From NCBI GenBank assembly GCA_003134375.1, contig PLAY01000099.1, forward strand, positions 37,077 through 76,424: a stretch of DNA of 39,348 nt, given 5' to 3'. Position 1 is the stretch's first letter, and each line of letters opens with the position of its first letter. The stretch comes from Limisphaerales bacterium. GTDB lineage: Bacteria; Verrucomicrobiota; Verrucomicrobiia; Limisphaerales; UBA11358. Position numbers and translations under genes: made by a program. Under the pieces are notes generated by a model. The model made no database searches. It was not told the origin of the DNA and worked only from the letters and a program-made list of their open reading frames with translations. Of the stretch, positions 22,867 to 32,506 are shown in pieces.

Positions 22867-24915
22867 TTATTCCACCAGCGCCTTCAAAAAGGCGTCTTTC
22901 GAGTCGGCGTAAAACTCGATGCTGATTTTCGTCGCCAGCGCGTCCGGCAGATCAAACAACTGCTTCCGTGCCGATATTGGCATCAGCAACGTCGTCGCGC
23001 CTTTCTCCACCGCCAATTCCGCGACGGCCACCGGGTTCGCAATCATCTCCACCGACCCGCCCAGATTAAGCGCGCCCACGACAATCAATCCACCCTTCAC
23101 GCTGCGTTCGATCAACCCGCTGCACAGCGTCATGAGCACGGCCAGCCCCACGCCGTGTCCAGACGTGTCGGAGTCCAGTGCCCGCAATTGCACGGAGAAC
23201 TCGTGCGCGCGAGGGTCGCGGTCGCCGACTAACTCCTTCGCCCGCGTGTAAAGGTTTTGCTCGCCGTAACGCACGCTCTCGCGGAATGCCGGCGACACCG
23301 GCGCGTTCAGGATTTTCACGCCGCCGCCCGGTCCGACCGTCACTTCCAGCCGATACAGTGCCGGATTCGTTCCGTTCCCGCCGGGGCTGATGGTCCAGAC
23401 CTGTCCGGGCGGGAGCGGGTCGCTCTCGATGTGCTCATCGCTGTGCAATTCTGGCGTGGAAACGAATTGCTCCACGCCCTCGACGCCAAGGTGATAACTG
23501 AAATGCGTGTTCCGAAACTCCGTCCGCAGCACGCGCTTTTGCTGCTCCTTCACGCGCCGACGCGCTTCCAACGCCAGCCGCACGATCATTTCTAAATCTT
23601 CGTCGGGAATCTTCATGGCTGCATCGGGATACAGCAACTTGATCAGGCCGCTCACTGTCTTGCTTACGGCCTCGATGTCGCGTCCGCTCAACGCGCCGCC
23701 CCAATTCACCCGGCCTTGCAGCGCGGACAGCCGGCTGCCCGTCCGCAGTTTGTTCCAGCACTCCGCGAGGAAATCGCTCACCAGCCCGAAATGATCCGTC
23801 AGGTGCTCCCGCGCGCTGACTTTCGGGAATTCCCAGCCCGGCACGTAACAATGGATGCGATCCATGAACGCGCTGTCGTTTCGCATCTCCGGCGGCAGTG
23901 GCGTAAGCAAATGTCCGATGCGCTGCTGCTGCGTCACATCCACGTCAAAGTTGCCCACCATCACGATGCTGCCAAAGGCCCGGATACTTTCCTTGCCGCG
24001 CGAAAACTCGCCCGACGCCATGTAACCCTTCATGATGTTCACCCCGTCCTTCTGGTCGAACGAGATGCCCGATACTTCATCGAAGCACACCACGTCGTAA
24101 TGACATACCAGACCGCGCTGGCCACTTGCGTTGTTCACAAACATTTTCGCTACTGTCGCCTTGCCGCCGGAGATCAGATGCGAATAAGGCGAAATCTGTT
24201 GGAACAAATGGCTCTTGCCCGTGCCACGCGGCCCAAGCTCCACCATGTTAAAATTCCGTTCGACGAACGGAATCATGCGCAGCAACGTCACCGCCTTGGC
24301 CCGCTCGCTCAATGCCGCCGGCTCAATCCCAATCGAACGAATTAGTAAATCCGTCCATTCCTTGACCGTGAATTTCTTCCGCGCCTCTTCCATCGTTTGG
24401 AGAACGTCCGGTTTCGAGAGTTGAATCGGGCGCAGGCTTTCAATCGCAAAGGGCCGCCCGTTCTTTTCCTCGGCGATGGCTGCGTCATACGTCAGCGACA
24501 CTTCCGCGTAGAACCCGTCCGTCAGCATCCGCTCGTTGTCGTGAACCAGCTTGTCCTCAATCCGCACGTCCTTCAGGGCGAGGCTCGGCAGTTCCGCTAG
24601 AAAGCAATCATTCTTTGCATCCAGCCGCGCCTTGATGATGTCTATCAATTTCACCGAACCCTTCTCGCGGGCCCGCGCCTTGAACAATTCTTCCTCGCCC
24701 GTCCGCACCGTCCGGTCTTTCAGTTGCCGCTCGACGATTTGCAGACCTTCCTCGATTTCCTTTTCATCCGTCGTGGCGCAGTAGCGCCCGAGCAGGAACT
24801 CGACGACATACGTCGGCACTGGATATTGCCGGCTGTATTTCCGCACCAGATCCTTGCGCACCATATAGCCTTGAAAGGCCGACGCGCCCAGCTTGTCTAA
24901 ATCATCCATTGTCAT
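22867..24915 (-). CDS. brxL: BREX type 1 protein BrxL (AAA+ ATPase with Lon-like C-terminal domain)
   Basis: The 682-residue protein matches BrxL in length and order. The AAA+ core has Walker A LGPRGTGKSHLF (~227-238) and Walker B VVCFDEVSGI (~275-284). The C-terminal ~160 residues resemble the Lon protease fold (VQLRALDSDTSGHGVGLAVL at ~576-593, then GGLIVVGALNLGGSVEMIAN). By hand alignment, both the Lon Ser (within SGHGVG) and Lys (within IANPVAV) appear replaced, so proteolysis is doubtful. BrxL is known to bind DNA as hexameric assemblies and is needed for phage exclusion. The start has GGAGGAG upstream inside the last codons of pglZ, with a 2-nt gap. Confidence 0.92.
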   Translation of the reverse strand: MTMDDLDKLGASAFQGYMVRKDLVRKYSRQYPVPTYVVEFLLGRYCATTDEKEIEEGLQIVERQLKDRTVRTGEEELFKARAREKGSVKLIDIIKARLDAKNDCFLAELPSLALKDVRIEDKLVHDNERMLTDGFYAEVSLTYDAAIAEEKNGRPFAIESLRPIQLSKPDVLQTMEEARKKFTVKEWTDLLIRSIGIEPAALSERAKAVTLLRMIPFVERNFNMVELGPRGTGKSHLFQQISPYSHLISGGKATVAKMFVNNASGQRGLVCHYDVVCFDEVSGISFDQKDGVNIMKGYMASGEFSRGKESIRAFGSIVMVGNFDVDVTQQQRIGHLLTPLPPEMRNDSAFMDRIHCYVPGWEFPKVSAREHLTDHFGLVSDFLAECWNKLRTGSRLSALQGRVNWGGALSGRDIEAVSKTVSGLIKLLYPDAAMKIPDEDLEMIVRLALEARRRVKEQQKRVLRTEFRNTHFSYHLGVEGVEQFVSTPELHSDEHIESDPLPPGQVWTISPGGNGTNPALYRLEVTVGPGGGVKILNAPVSPAFRESVRYGEQNLYTRAKELVGDRDPRAHEFSVQLRALDSDTSGHGVGLAVLMTLCSGLIERSVKGGLIVVGALNLGGSVEMIANPVAVAELAVEKGATTLLMPISARKQLFDLPDALATKISIEFYADSKDAFLKALVE

Positions 24916-24917
24916 AG

Positions 24918-27320
24918 TTATTGATCTCCTCCCACCATCGTCGCTTGTTTGCTCAGAACCCGGCCGGTCGCGTCGAACACGACGATGCTCGTCGCCGTTC
25001 CCGCGAGGTTCTCATCTTCCACCAGCAGCCCGGCCTTGCCCTCTTTGTCGAAAGATTTCGTCTGCGTGATGCTTGTCTTCGGGTCGTTTGGCTTGGATCG
25101 CAGGTCGGCGAATAATCCCTCAACCGCCGGCTCGATGACCACGCGGCAGCGTTGCCCCAGCCATTGCACGCTCTCAATCTTCACCACCACGGCCTTGCCT
25201 TCTGTGGCGCTGCGGAATGTCAGGTCGGGCGTCACGCACTCTTGCGGACTCAATCCGCCGTGCGCGTATTCCGTCCCGCTTGAAAAGCAATACGCCCCTG
25301 GCGCGTAGGCAACCGGCTGCCGCGTGTCCCAAAACCAACCCGCCGCCGGCACGTCCGCTTGCGCGCCTTCTTTGATGACCGCACAGCGCGACCAGCGGCA
25401 CTCCGCCAGATATTTCTTGAGCGGCAACGACGGCAAACCGCCCGGCGCGAGCAGCCAGCCGTGATCGGTGATGACGCGCACCGTCCGCCAGCCGGTTTCG
25501 AGCAGATGAATGATGCGTTCCAGCACATGGTCGAGTTGTTCCTCGATCTGCCCCGCCAGCCGCGCTTGCAGTTTGTGGCCCAGCGCATCGAACTCGCCAT
25601 GCTCCGTCCATGCGCGGGCATCCTCACCCGCCGGCAAACCAGTATCCAATCCGCGCAATACTTGATGCCCCGTGGCAGTAATCGCGTCGCGCAAACGGTC
25701 TGCCGTCACTGGCCTCTTGCCGTCGGCGATGACCGGACAGAAATCCGCTCCCGCTTCTTCGCCCATCACCGCGAGCGCAGCCGGTGTCACCGCCGGTTTG
25801 GCCGTTGGCGTCACCGAGGGCAGCGCCGACAGGCGGTAGCCTTCCGTCGCCAGCAGTTGCCGTTCATGCGCCTTCGCCAGTAGCCGTTGCGCCACGTCAA
25901 AGCGCAACCCGTCCACGAACATCAGGCACTCGCCCGGTTCAGCGACCACCAGCCGTTCCTTCAAATCCGCCCGCCCCGGCAGCGGCCATTTGCGCGCCGC
26001 CGCTTGGAAATTCCGCGCTGTGTCATCCAGCCAGCCAAGATAAATGCTTCGAATGGCCGCGCTAACCGCCGCCATGTCATCGCTGGTTTTCACGCAAGCC
26101 AGCGCTCGCAACACCGCGTCGTCCGCCCGGTAGCCGCCCTTTAGGTAGGCACTTGCGATGGCATCGGGTGAATCACCGACCAGCGGCAACGCCGTGTGTT
26201 CGGCTAATGTCCGCAGATGTTCCAGCGCCACCGCCATTGGACTCAATCCCATCCGCGCCCACACCCAACCCCGCCTTGCGCCATGCTCTTGCTCCAGTTC
26301 CAGAATCGCCTTGCGACCTTCTTCCGCTACGAACTTTGGCAGCGCCATCAGCGCCGTGCGCAGGCTTTTTTCATCCTTCTCGTTTTCGTCCGGCCACGAA
26401 TCCCGTTGCACGAACAAGTCGCCCGGCCTCGCGCGCCGCAGCGCGGCGGGGATACCCGGATACAACGCGGGTGATTCCGTGAACCGCCGCCAAACTTCCG
26501 CCCACGCACCTTTCCGCAATCCCAATCGCTCTGCCGCCACCAAATCGCCTTCACTCACCGGGTCGAACTTGAACTCATCCTTGCAGCGCGAGCAAAACGC
26601 TTTCCAATGTGCCGTGTCCCAACCGTCGCGCGTCTTCGGGTCGCTGACCCATGCCAGCAAGTCGCGCACGGTGTCGCCCACCATCAGCTTGTCAAAATCT
26701 TCCGCCTCCAGCTTGTGTCCGCGTAGCGTGGAAATCGGTGCCGTCGCCAGCATGTCGAGCGCCCCCATTAAAGCGTTATGCGTCGCGTGATCGCGCGCCA
26801 TGTCCAGACCCAGCCCGCCATTCTCCGACATCAAAAACGCTTCCAACGTCCAGTCCTTGCCGTTCATTTGCGTCCATACCGCGCCGCGATATTGCAATTC
26901 CACCAGCGGCTTCAATTCTTCGGGACACTCCTCCGGCGACCGCAAATCTTGCCGGCTCACCTTCGGCAGATACAAAACCGGCACGGCACGCTTGCCCTTC
27001 TCCGCATCCGATGGGGAGAAGGTGTCCGCAGGACGGATGAGGTGTTCCATTCCCGGCATCGGCAATGCGCCGTCCACGATGCAGCGCAGCCAGATCGCCG
27101 GCCCGGTGAGTTGTTCTGGTTCGTATTCACCCAGCGTCAGCAATTCCGGCATCAGGGCGCGCAGCCGCGCCACGATCGGTTGCCAGTCGCCTTCCACGTC
27201 CGTCCACAAAATCGCCGCCGGCGGCAGACTGTCGCCGGAATTAAAACGGCCCGCCGCCGCGAGGCTCACCCTCACGGCTTCGACGAAGGTTCCGGCCGTG
27301 GTTGTTTTTTCAATGGGCAT
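24918..27320 (-). CDS. pglZ: BREX type 1 protein PglZ
   Basis: This is the signature BREX gene. The 800-residue protein carries a C-terminal PglZ domain of the alkaline-phosphatase superfamily, with FVDGLRFDVAQ (~468-478), the TPTAKPAVTP substrate-loop region (~504-513), VITDHGWLLAPGG (~616-628) and an EYAHGGLSPQE motif near residue 690. These Asp and His residues are the expected metal ligands. The N-terminal half is helical and variable, as usual. It overlaps the AIPR gene by 11 nt upstream and is 2 nt from brxL downstream. PglZ is essential in characterised BREX systems, though its exact biochemical role remains unsettled. Confidence 0.94.
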   Translation of the reverse strand: MPIEKTTTAGTFVEAVRVSLAAAGRFNSGDSLPPAAILWTDVEGDWQPIVARLRALMPELLTLGEYEPEQLTGPAIWLRCIVDGALPMPGMEHLIRPADTFSPSDAEKGKRAVPVLYLPKVSRQDLRSPEECPEELKPLVELQYRGAVWTQMNGKDWTLEAFLMSENGGLGLDMARDHATHNALMGALDMLATAPISTLRGHKLEAEDFDKLMVGDTVRDLLAWVSDPKTRDGWDTAHWKAFCSRCKDEFKFDPVSEGDLVAAERLGLRKGAWAEVWRRFTESPALYPGIPAALRRARPGDLFVQRDSWPDENEKDEKSLRTALMALPKFVAEEGRKAILELEQEHGARRGWVWARMGLSPMAVALEHLRTLAEHTALPLVGDSPDAIASAYLKGGYRADDAVLRALACVKTSDDMAAVSAAIRSIYLGWLDDTARNFQAAARKWPLPGRADLKERLVVAEPGECLMFVDGLRFDVAQRLLAKAHERQLLATEGYRLSALPSVTPTAKPAVTPAALAVMGEEAGADFCPVIADGKRPVTADRLRDAITATGHQVLRGLDTGLPAGEDARAWTEHGEFDALGHKLQARLAGQIEEQLDHVLERIIHLLETGWRTVRVITDHGWLLAPGGLPSLPLKKYLAECRWSRCAVIKEGAQADVPAAGWFWDTRQPVAYAPGAYCFSSGTEYAHGGLSPQECVTPDLTFRSATEGKAVVVKIESVQWLGQRCRVVIEPAVEGLFADLRSKPNDPKTSITQTKSFDKEGKAGLLVEDENLAGTATSIVVFDATGRVLSKQATMVGGDQ

Positions 27321-29031
27321 TGCTATTTCCGTTCGCGGTTGGGACTTGGGGTAACACGGGCTGATAATCTAACTCCTGAATGAGGTCGCCCCGACGGAAT
27401 GTGGCCGCCAAGCGTTGCCAGGAAATCTCCTGCTCGCCATAAATCCTTTTCAGCGCGGCCTCCACTGCGGTGACCGCCCTTTGGTAATACGCATCGCTTT
27501 TTTCCTCCACCAATTGCTTTGCTGCCGCAAATTTCAGGTGATTCAATTCCCCGAGTGAAATACCGAGATCACCCAGTAGATATTTCCCCATCAACATCGC
27601 CAGGAAACCAGAGCCGTAGGATATAAATGGCGGCGCACCGAACGGCGGCCGCTTGCGTTTGTTTTCTGCTATACGGAAAAGCAAAGTGGCGATGACAACT
27701 TGCGCGCCATTCAAGTCTGGCGAAAAAATAATGCCATATAGCTTGCCGAAATGTTCCCGCGACTGATATTTCGCCTGATGCGGACGATTCCGCCACACGG
27801 ACAAAACCGCCTCCGCCGCTGTGGCGGTGGAAATGTCCGTGGCTTGAAAGGAGACTTCACTCCGATGCCGCCGATAATTATATCCCAGCAGTCCAATGGC
27901 GTTTTCAAGCTGTCGCTGGGCGAGGTCGTTTGAGCGCAAGTCCCGCAAATCAACCGGATTTTGACTGTTGGTTGCGAAAGTGATGTTTCGCATCAAGTCC
28001 ACATCCTCGTCGGCCAGCTCATAGATTCGGACCAGCGCGAAAGATTTTTCCACGCTGAGTTGTCCCGCGAGGGAACTGGCGAGGGCTTTTTGAATGGTCA
28101 CACACGTTTGTCCTCCGTTGATCACCTGCAAACCGTCCACCTTCACTTGGAAGTCACCCTGCTGAAGTGCATTGTGACTGAAACGCCGGCAGACCATCGT
28201 GATGCCGTTGTTGTAAAAGTAGAAGTTAGGCGCTTCCGTCGCTACTCCCAGGGTTTTGCTGATGGCTTCGTTGACCCGGTTGCCTTGCAGCCCTAAATAG
28301 CGGCGGATGTTCCGCTCCAGTAACCGCTCGCCATGCCGTGTGAACAAGGCGGCAATTTCCGTTACCGATATGCGCCCGACCAACACCCGGCGAAAATCAT
28401 ACTCCTCTATGATGGCTTTCCCGCTCAAATGCAAAGAATCATCCACTGCTTTGACCGATTGCATCAGGGCGATCAAACTATCGCTGTTCGCGTGTTCCCA
28501 TGTGACTTGGTTTCCAAATCCCGCCTGATCCATCAGGCTCTGCGCGGTCGCAGTCCATACGAGTCCATTATTGCAGAGCACGACGCGCGCCTGCGGTATG
28601 TTGCCATCGCGGATCAAAGACCTGATTTCTTCCAGCCTTGGCTTTAATCGCGGATTGACGTTCAAAGTCGCGTTCGGGTCAAAGAGCATCCGCACGGCTT
28701 GAATGACCTTGGTCACCCCGTTTTCTGGAAAATTGGCGGTCGCCTCCAAATCCCTTTTATATTTCCCTTGAAATATCGTCACCACGAACTCGTCGTCCTG
28801 CACATCGGAAATGTGGATGGCATCAATTCCGAAATCGTCCCCGCCTTCGGTCAGACATTCAAACGCCTTGTCCGTGGTGAGGTCCAGGACCGTTTGCACC
28901 GTCAACAGCACAAAGGCGGTGGTTCGTTGCTTCTCTTCTTGGTTGATGCCTAGCTCATCTACCAATTGCTGGGCGCACTCCTCCGCCAGTTTCCGCACCT
29001 GTTGATCAATAATGCTTGCGTTGATATTCAT
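27310..29031 (-). CDS. AIPR-family (abortive infection phage resistance) protein with N-terminal nuclease-like motif
   Basis: I start at the ATG at 29031 (573 residues, MNINASIIDQQVRK...), which has GAGGA in the preceding 9 nt; the open frame extends 40 codons upstream but only into pglX. Near the N-terminus, GGDDFGIDAIHI and VVTIFQGKYKR give a D-x-G-I-D then Q-x-K pattern (Asp66/Asp70, Gln88, Lys90) of a PD-(D/E)XK-type fold. The AIPR domain follows with ERNIRRYLGLQGNRVNEAIS and NFYFYNNGITMVCRRF, then VINGGQTCVTIQKAL. AIPR proteins accompany restriction and BREX-like loci. Here the gene is embedded between pglX and pglZ, with 7 nt to the former and 11 nt overlap with the latter. Confidence 0.88.
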   Translation of the reverse strand: MNINASIIDQQVRKLAEECAQQLVDELGINQEEKQRTTAFVLLTVQTVLDLTTDKAFECLTEGGDDFGIDAIHISDVQDDEFVVTIFQGKYKRDLEATANFPENGVTKVIQAVRMLFDPNATLNVNPRLKPRLEEIRSLIRDGNIPQARVVLCNNGLVWTATAQSLMDQAGFGNQVTWEHANSDSLIALMQSVKAVDDSLHLSGKAIIEEYDFRRVLVGRISVTEIAALFTRHGERLLERNIRRYLGLQGNRVNEAISKTLGVATEAPNFYFYNNGITMVCRRFSHNALQQGDFQVKVDGLQVINGGQTCVTIQKALASSLAGQLSVEKSFALVRIYELADEDVDLMRNITFATNSQNPVDLRDLRSNDLAQRQLENAIGLLGYNYRRHRSEVSFQATDISTATAAEAVLSVWRNRPHQAKYQSREHFGKLYGIIFSPDLNGAQVVIATLLFRIAENKRKRPPFGAPPFISYGSGFLAMLMGKYLLGDLGISLGELNHLKFAAAKQLVEEKSDAYYQRAVTAVEAALKRIYGEQEISWQRLAATFRRGDLIQELDYQPVLPQVPTANGNSNAH

Positions 29032-29038
29032 GGTTTCC

Positions 29039-32000
29039 TCATTTCTTTGAATGTGATCGGGCTGCTTGTTTGACCTTGTTCGCGTAATGACAGTCATTCC
29101 ACCGGTTGCCGTCAAATTCCCGGCCACCGGCAAAATCAATCGTTTGTTCATCCCAACTCCATAACCACGGAAATTCTTCTTTGGCCCGGTGAGGGTCTTT
29201 GCCGCGATCCTTGTCCCATTTGATGTTCGGCTTGATGCGCATCACGCCCGCGCCCTTTTTGCCGCCGGCAATGTCCGCCGCCATGAAGGGGCGGATGTTC
29301 ATCCGCACACCATCATTGATGTCCGGCTGCCAGCCTACGGCTTGATGTGCCAGTGACTTCCAACGCACGAATACATCAAACGGGGGCTCGCCGACGAGAA
29401 TGGCTTCCAGTTTTTCCTTCAAGACCAGTGCCGCCGCCAGCCGTTCATCCGCGCCTTCTTCATCGCGCTTGATGCCATCCTTCTGCCGCGTGATCCAGTC
29501 GCCTAGATAACTGTGCGTCAGATTTTCCAAAGTCCGCCGGCCTTTGTCGCCGCTGGCCAAGACGTGATAATTCACCAGCGCATGGAAACCATCGCGCTTG
29601 CGCCCGTCCCAGATATGCCAGACAAATGGGCTTTGATGGAACACGTCACAGTGCTGATCAAAGAAATCGTTCCGCAACCATTCTTCTAGGTCGGCCGCGT
29701 CCGAACCGCTGGCGCGGATCAGTTCCAATTCCGTTTGCGCTTTCCAGTCCTTGCCATAAGCCATTTGCAAAAGCTGGCGCAGTCGCTCCGCCGCCGGCGA
29801 TTCACCGCGCACGGATGGGAGGCACACGATGCCATCGTCATCCGCCAGCTTTTCCAGACCATCCGGGCCGAGCGCCGGGCAATCGGGAAAACTCGAACCC
29901 GTCTGGCGCGGCCACTGGTAGCCGACCAGGCGCGCCACGGCCACCTGCAATGGCTGATCCGAACCTTTGGGCTGACCGTTGAACAACCACTGCGTCGGGT
30001 CACTCGAAAACGGCTTCGGTAATCCGTGCGGATATTTCTCCGCTGCCACCTTCTGCCAGTGCGCTAGGTCGAAGGGCACCTGTAAGAGCGTTGTGTTACC
30101 TCCAATATTTAGTGCCTGATCTAACTTCCGCAGTTCGCGGGAATAAGCACCGGATTCACAAAAAGCCCACAGTGCAGGAACGTTGTCCTCCGAGTTTGGG
30201 ATAATTGCGCAACATGTGCTGTCGTAAATCTCGCCTGAATAAATTGTGGCTGGAATTTCTGCCATCAAACCCACAACAACCCCATGTTTTTTCCAGTTTG
30301 GCTTTCCGCGGAGCCAGTTTTGCGCAACGTGATTCAGATGTTTGACGCTTTGTGCAAGTTCAAACATCTCGCCTCGCTCTTTTTGCCAGAACACACCCAT
30401 TTCTCTGGATACAAATGGCTCAGAACGCCTAGGTGCTGTCTGATAGAATTCCCAGTCACCACCGAATTCTTTGGCAGGAATTTCCCAAAAACACTTGGTA
30501 AAACGGTTTAGGTCTCCGGCCTTGGCACCAGACAGTGCTGTGCAGTATTCGGCCAGCTTTGGAATGTCTAGTGCAATGTCTGCAGAAATTATTCTAGCGT
30601 CTGGATTTTTCAGTTGGCTTATCTGGTTATGTTCAGAGGGTGGAATAACGGCTAGATGCAGGGATTTATTCTCGCAATCCCGATCAACGCTGACGTCAAG
30701 TGCGGCGAACTGATGCAAATCACTGGGTTGCGTCTGGGTCGAAATGATAAGCATGACATTGAAGTCCCACATCGGAGTCTGGAATGCTTTTGGCCCCAAT
30801 CTGGCGATCAAGTCCCATTCGACAAGTGGCAGCAACTTGCGCCGAAGCGATTCGTCTTTTCCAAGGAACAACCAATTCTGTGGAGTGACTAGGGCGGTGC
30901 TTCCTTTAGAAGCGCAGAAGTCTAGACTACGTTCCACAAAACAAGTGGCGAGGTCCGCTTTAGCTTCAGGGTAAACGCGTTCGCAGTAATCTTTTAGCAC
31001 ATCATCCTGTTTTTTCGCGCCGAGATAGGGAACGTTGGTGGCGACGAGCGTGAACTGGCCGGCGAGAATTTCCGTCGCCTTGGCGATCCCTTGTGCCGCC
31101 ACTCCTAACTCATGGCGCTCTGGTTTCGACGTGGTTAGTTCAATAGCTCGGCCCAGCAGTTCCATCAACCGGTTCATCTGCTCCTTGCTCAACATCCCGC
31201 CTCCCAAAACCCGCTTCGGGTTGATCAAGCTGCCCAACACCGGGCTTTTCTGAAAAAGGTCGTAAAGCTGTCCAAAGAAAAATCGAAACGGCGTCGCTTC
31301 CGAACCTTCATCCGCCAGGATTTTAATCCATTCGTCCTTCGTTGTTCCAATCACCAATCCCGAACAGGCCAGGTTCATCGCTGGCAGTTTGCGGTGGCCT
31401 ACACGCCGCCACGCGGCCAACGCCAGATTGAACGCGCCAATCTGCGTGCAGCGCGGGTCAATCTCCAAACCAAACAGATTGTCGCGGATGACCGCCGCCA
31501 CCATCGTCGCTTCGTCCAACTTTTCCTCCGACATGCGCAACGCCACCAACCGCTCGAACATTGCCACCACGAAATGGCCGCTGCCCATGCACGGGTCGAG
31601 GCATTTTAATTCCTTCGCCGTCTTCGGCCAACCATCAAACGTGCCGGCGGCGGGCGTCCACTTGCCGTCCTTGCCTTTGATAAAGCGCAGAAATTTCCAC
31701 GAGCATCCCGGCAACGCAACGACCTTGCGGAGTTCATCTTCGCTCTTGGCATTTTCCGCCAGCCTGAGACTCGCGGCGAGGACTTTGCCGGCCCACCACG
31801 CGCCGAGCGTGTTATCGAGCAGGAAATCCACCATATAATCTTCGGTGAACAGTTGCGTGACGGACGGCAGTTCATCCGCGCCGATTTTGTTGCCGGCGGC
31901 ATTGATCTGATCCTTCCGTTCAGTCTGCCAGAATTGGTAGCACCAACCAAGGCTGTCACCGGCGGTGAATGTGTCCTTGGCCAATGTGTCCAGCAGTTGC

Positions 32001-32488
32001 TCCAGCTTGATCTGGTCTTCGCGGGCCAACGGCACTTGCAGCACGGGATCATCGGCGCGGAAGATTTCCGGCAGCATTGTCTGCGCATAACGCCCGGCCA
32101 GCGCCCACAAATTCGTCTTGGCGTCCTTCGCCAGTTCCTTGACCTCGTCCAGACTCACCGCCACGCCCATGTCCGGCTCGATCAGCAAATTATTTTCCGC
32201 CAGAAACCTTGCGAACAACATCCGATGCCAATGCTCATAAGCGCACTCCTGCGCGAGATGCTCAATTTTGGAGTTGCCCCTTTCGTCTCGCTCGTCTCCC
32301 AGTTGTTTGGCGTGAGCACGAAGTTTTTCGCGCAGCTTGCGCTGCTCTCCTGACATGGATTCGTAAGACCTGTCCTGATGCACCGCCAATGCCTTCAGCG
32401 CATCATTCGCCGCCCGCTCCGCTAGATTGCGCGCCGCGATGCACGTCTGTTCCAGCTTGTTGCGAAGTTCGGTGGGAAGTGTGTTCAT
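29039..32488 (-). CDS. pglX: BREX type 1 adenine-specific DNA methyltransferase PglX
   Basis: The 1149-residue protein fits type 1 PglX in size and operon place. Motif I is LDPCMGSGHF (~297-306, S-adenosylmethionine binding), and FGLEIDPRC follows. Motif IV reads TNVPYLG (~484-490) instead of the usual NPPY. A typical preceding helical block contains SLGWCYQFWQTE and VTQLFTEDYMVDFLLDNTLG. C-terminal ~450 residues correspond to the target-recognition region. PglX methylates a non-palindromic adenine site to mark self DNA. It lies 18 nt after the TIR gene. The Val at NVPY is a visible departure that may be neutral or may lower activity. Confidence 0.93.
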   Translation of the reverse strand: MNTLPTELRNKLEQTCIAARNLAERAANDALKALAVHQDRSYESMSGEQRKLREKLRAHAKQLGDERDERGNSKIEHLAQECAYEHWHRMLFARFLAENNLLIEPDMGVAVSLDEVKELAKDAKTNLWALAGRYAQTMLPEIFRADDPVLQVPLAREDQIKLEQLLDTLAKDTFTAGDSLGWCYQFWQTERKDQINAAGNKIGADELPSVTQLFTEDYMVDFLLDNTLGAWWAGKVLAASLRLAENAKSEDELRKVVALPGCSWKFLRFIKGKDGKWTPAAGTFDGWPKTAKELKCLDPCMGSGHFVVAMFERLVALRMSEEKLDEATMVAAVIRDNLFGLEIDPRCTQIGAFNLALAAWRRVGHRKLPAMNLACSGLVIGTTKDEWIKILADEGSEATPFRFFFGQLYDLFQKSPVLGSLINPKRVLGGGMLSKEQMNRLMELLGRAIELTTSKPERHELGVAAQGIAKATEILAGQFTLVATNVPYLGAKKQDDVLKDYCERVYPEAKADLATCFVERSLDFCASKGSTALVTPQNWLFLGKDESLRRKLLPLVEWDLIARLGPKAFQTPMWDFNVMLIISTQTQPSDLHQFAALDVSVDRDCENKSLHLAVIPPSEHNQISQLKNPDARIISADIALDIPKLAEYCTALSGAKAGDLNRFTKCFWEIPAKEFGGDWEFYQTAPRRSEPFVSREMGVFWQKERGEMFELAQSVKHLNHVAQNWLRGKPNWKKHGVVVGLMAEIPATIYSGEIYDSTCCAIIPNSEDNVPALWAFCESGAYSRELRKLDQALNIGGNTTLLQVPFDLAHWQKVAAEKYPHGLPKPFSSDPTQWLFNGQPKGSDQPLQVAVARLVGYQWPRQTGSSFPDCPALGPDGLEKLADDDGIVCLPSVRGESPAAERLRQLLQMAYGKDWKAQTELELIRASGSDAADLEEWLRNDFFDQHCDVFHQSPFVWHIWDGRKRDGFHALVNYHVLASGDKGRRTLENLTHSYLGDWITRQKDGIKRDEEGADERLAAALVLKEKLEAILVGEPPFDVFVRWKSLAHQAVGWQPDINDGVRMNIRPFMAADIAGGKKGAGVMRIKPNIKWDKDRGKDPHRAKEEFPWLWSWDEQTIDFAGGREFDGNRWNDCHYANKVKQAARSHSKK

Positions 32489-32506
32489 GACTTAATATTT
32501 ATCCTT

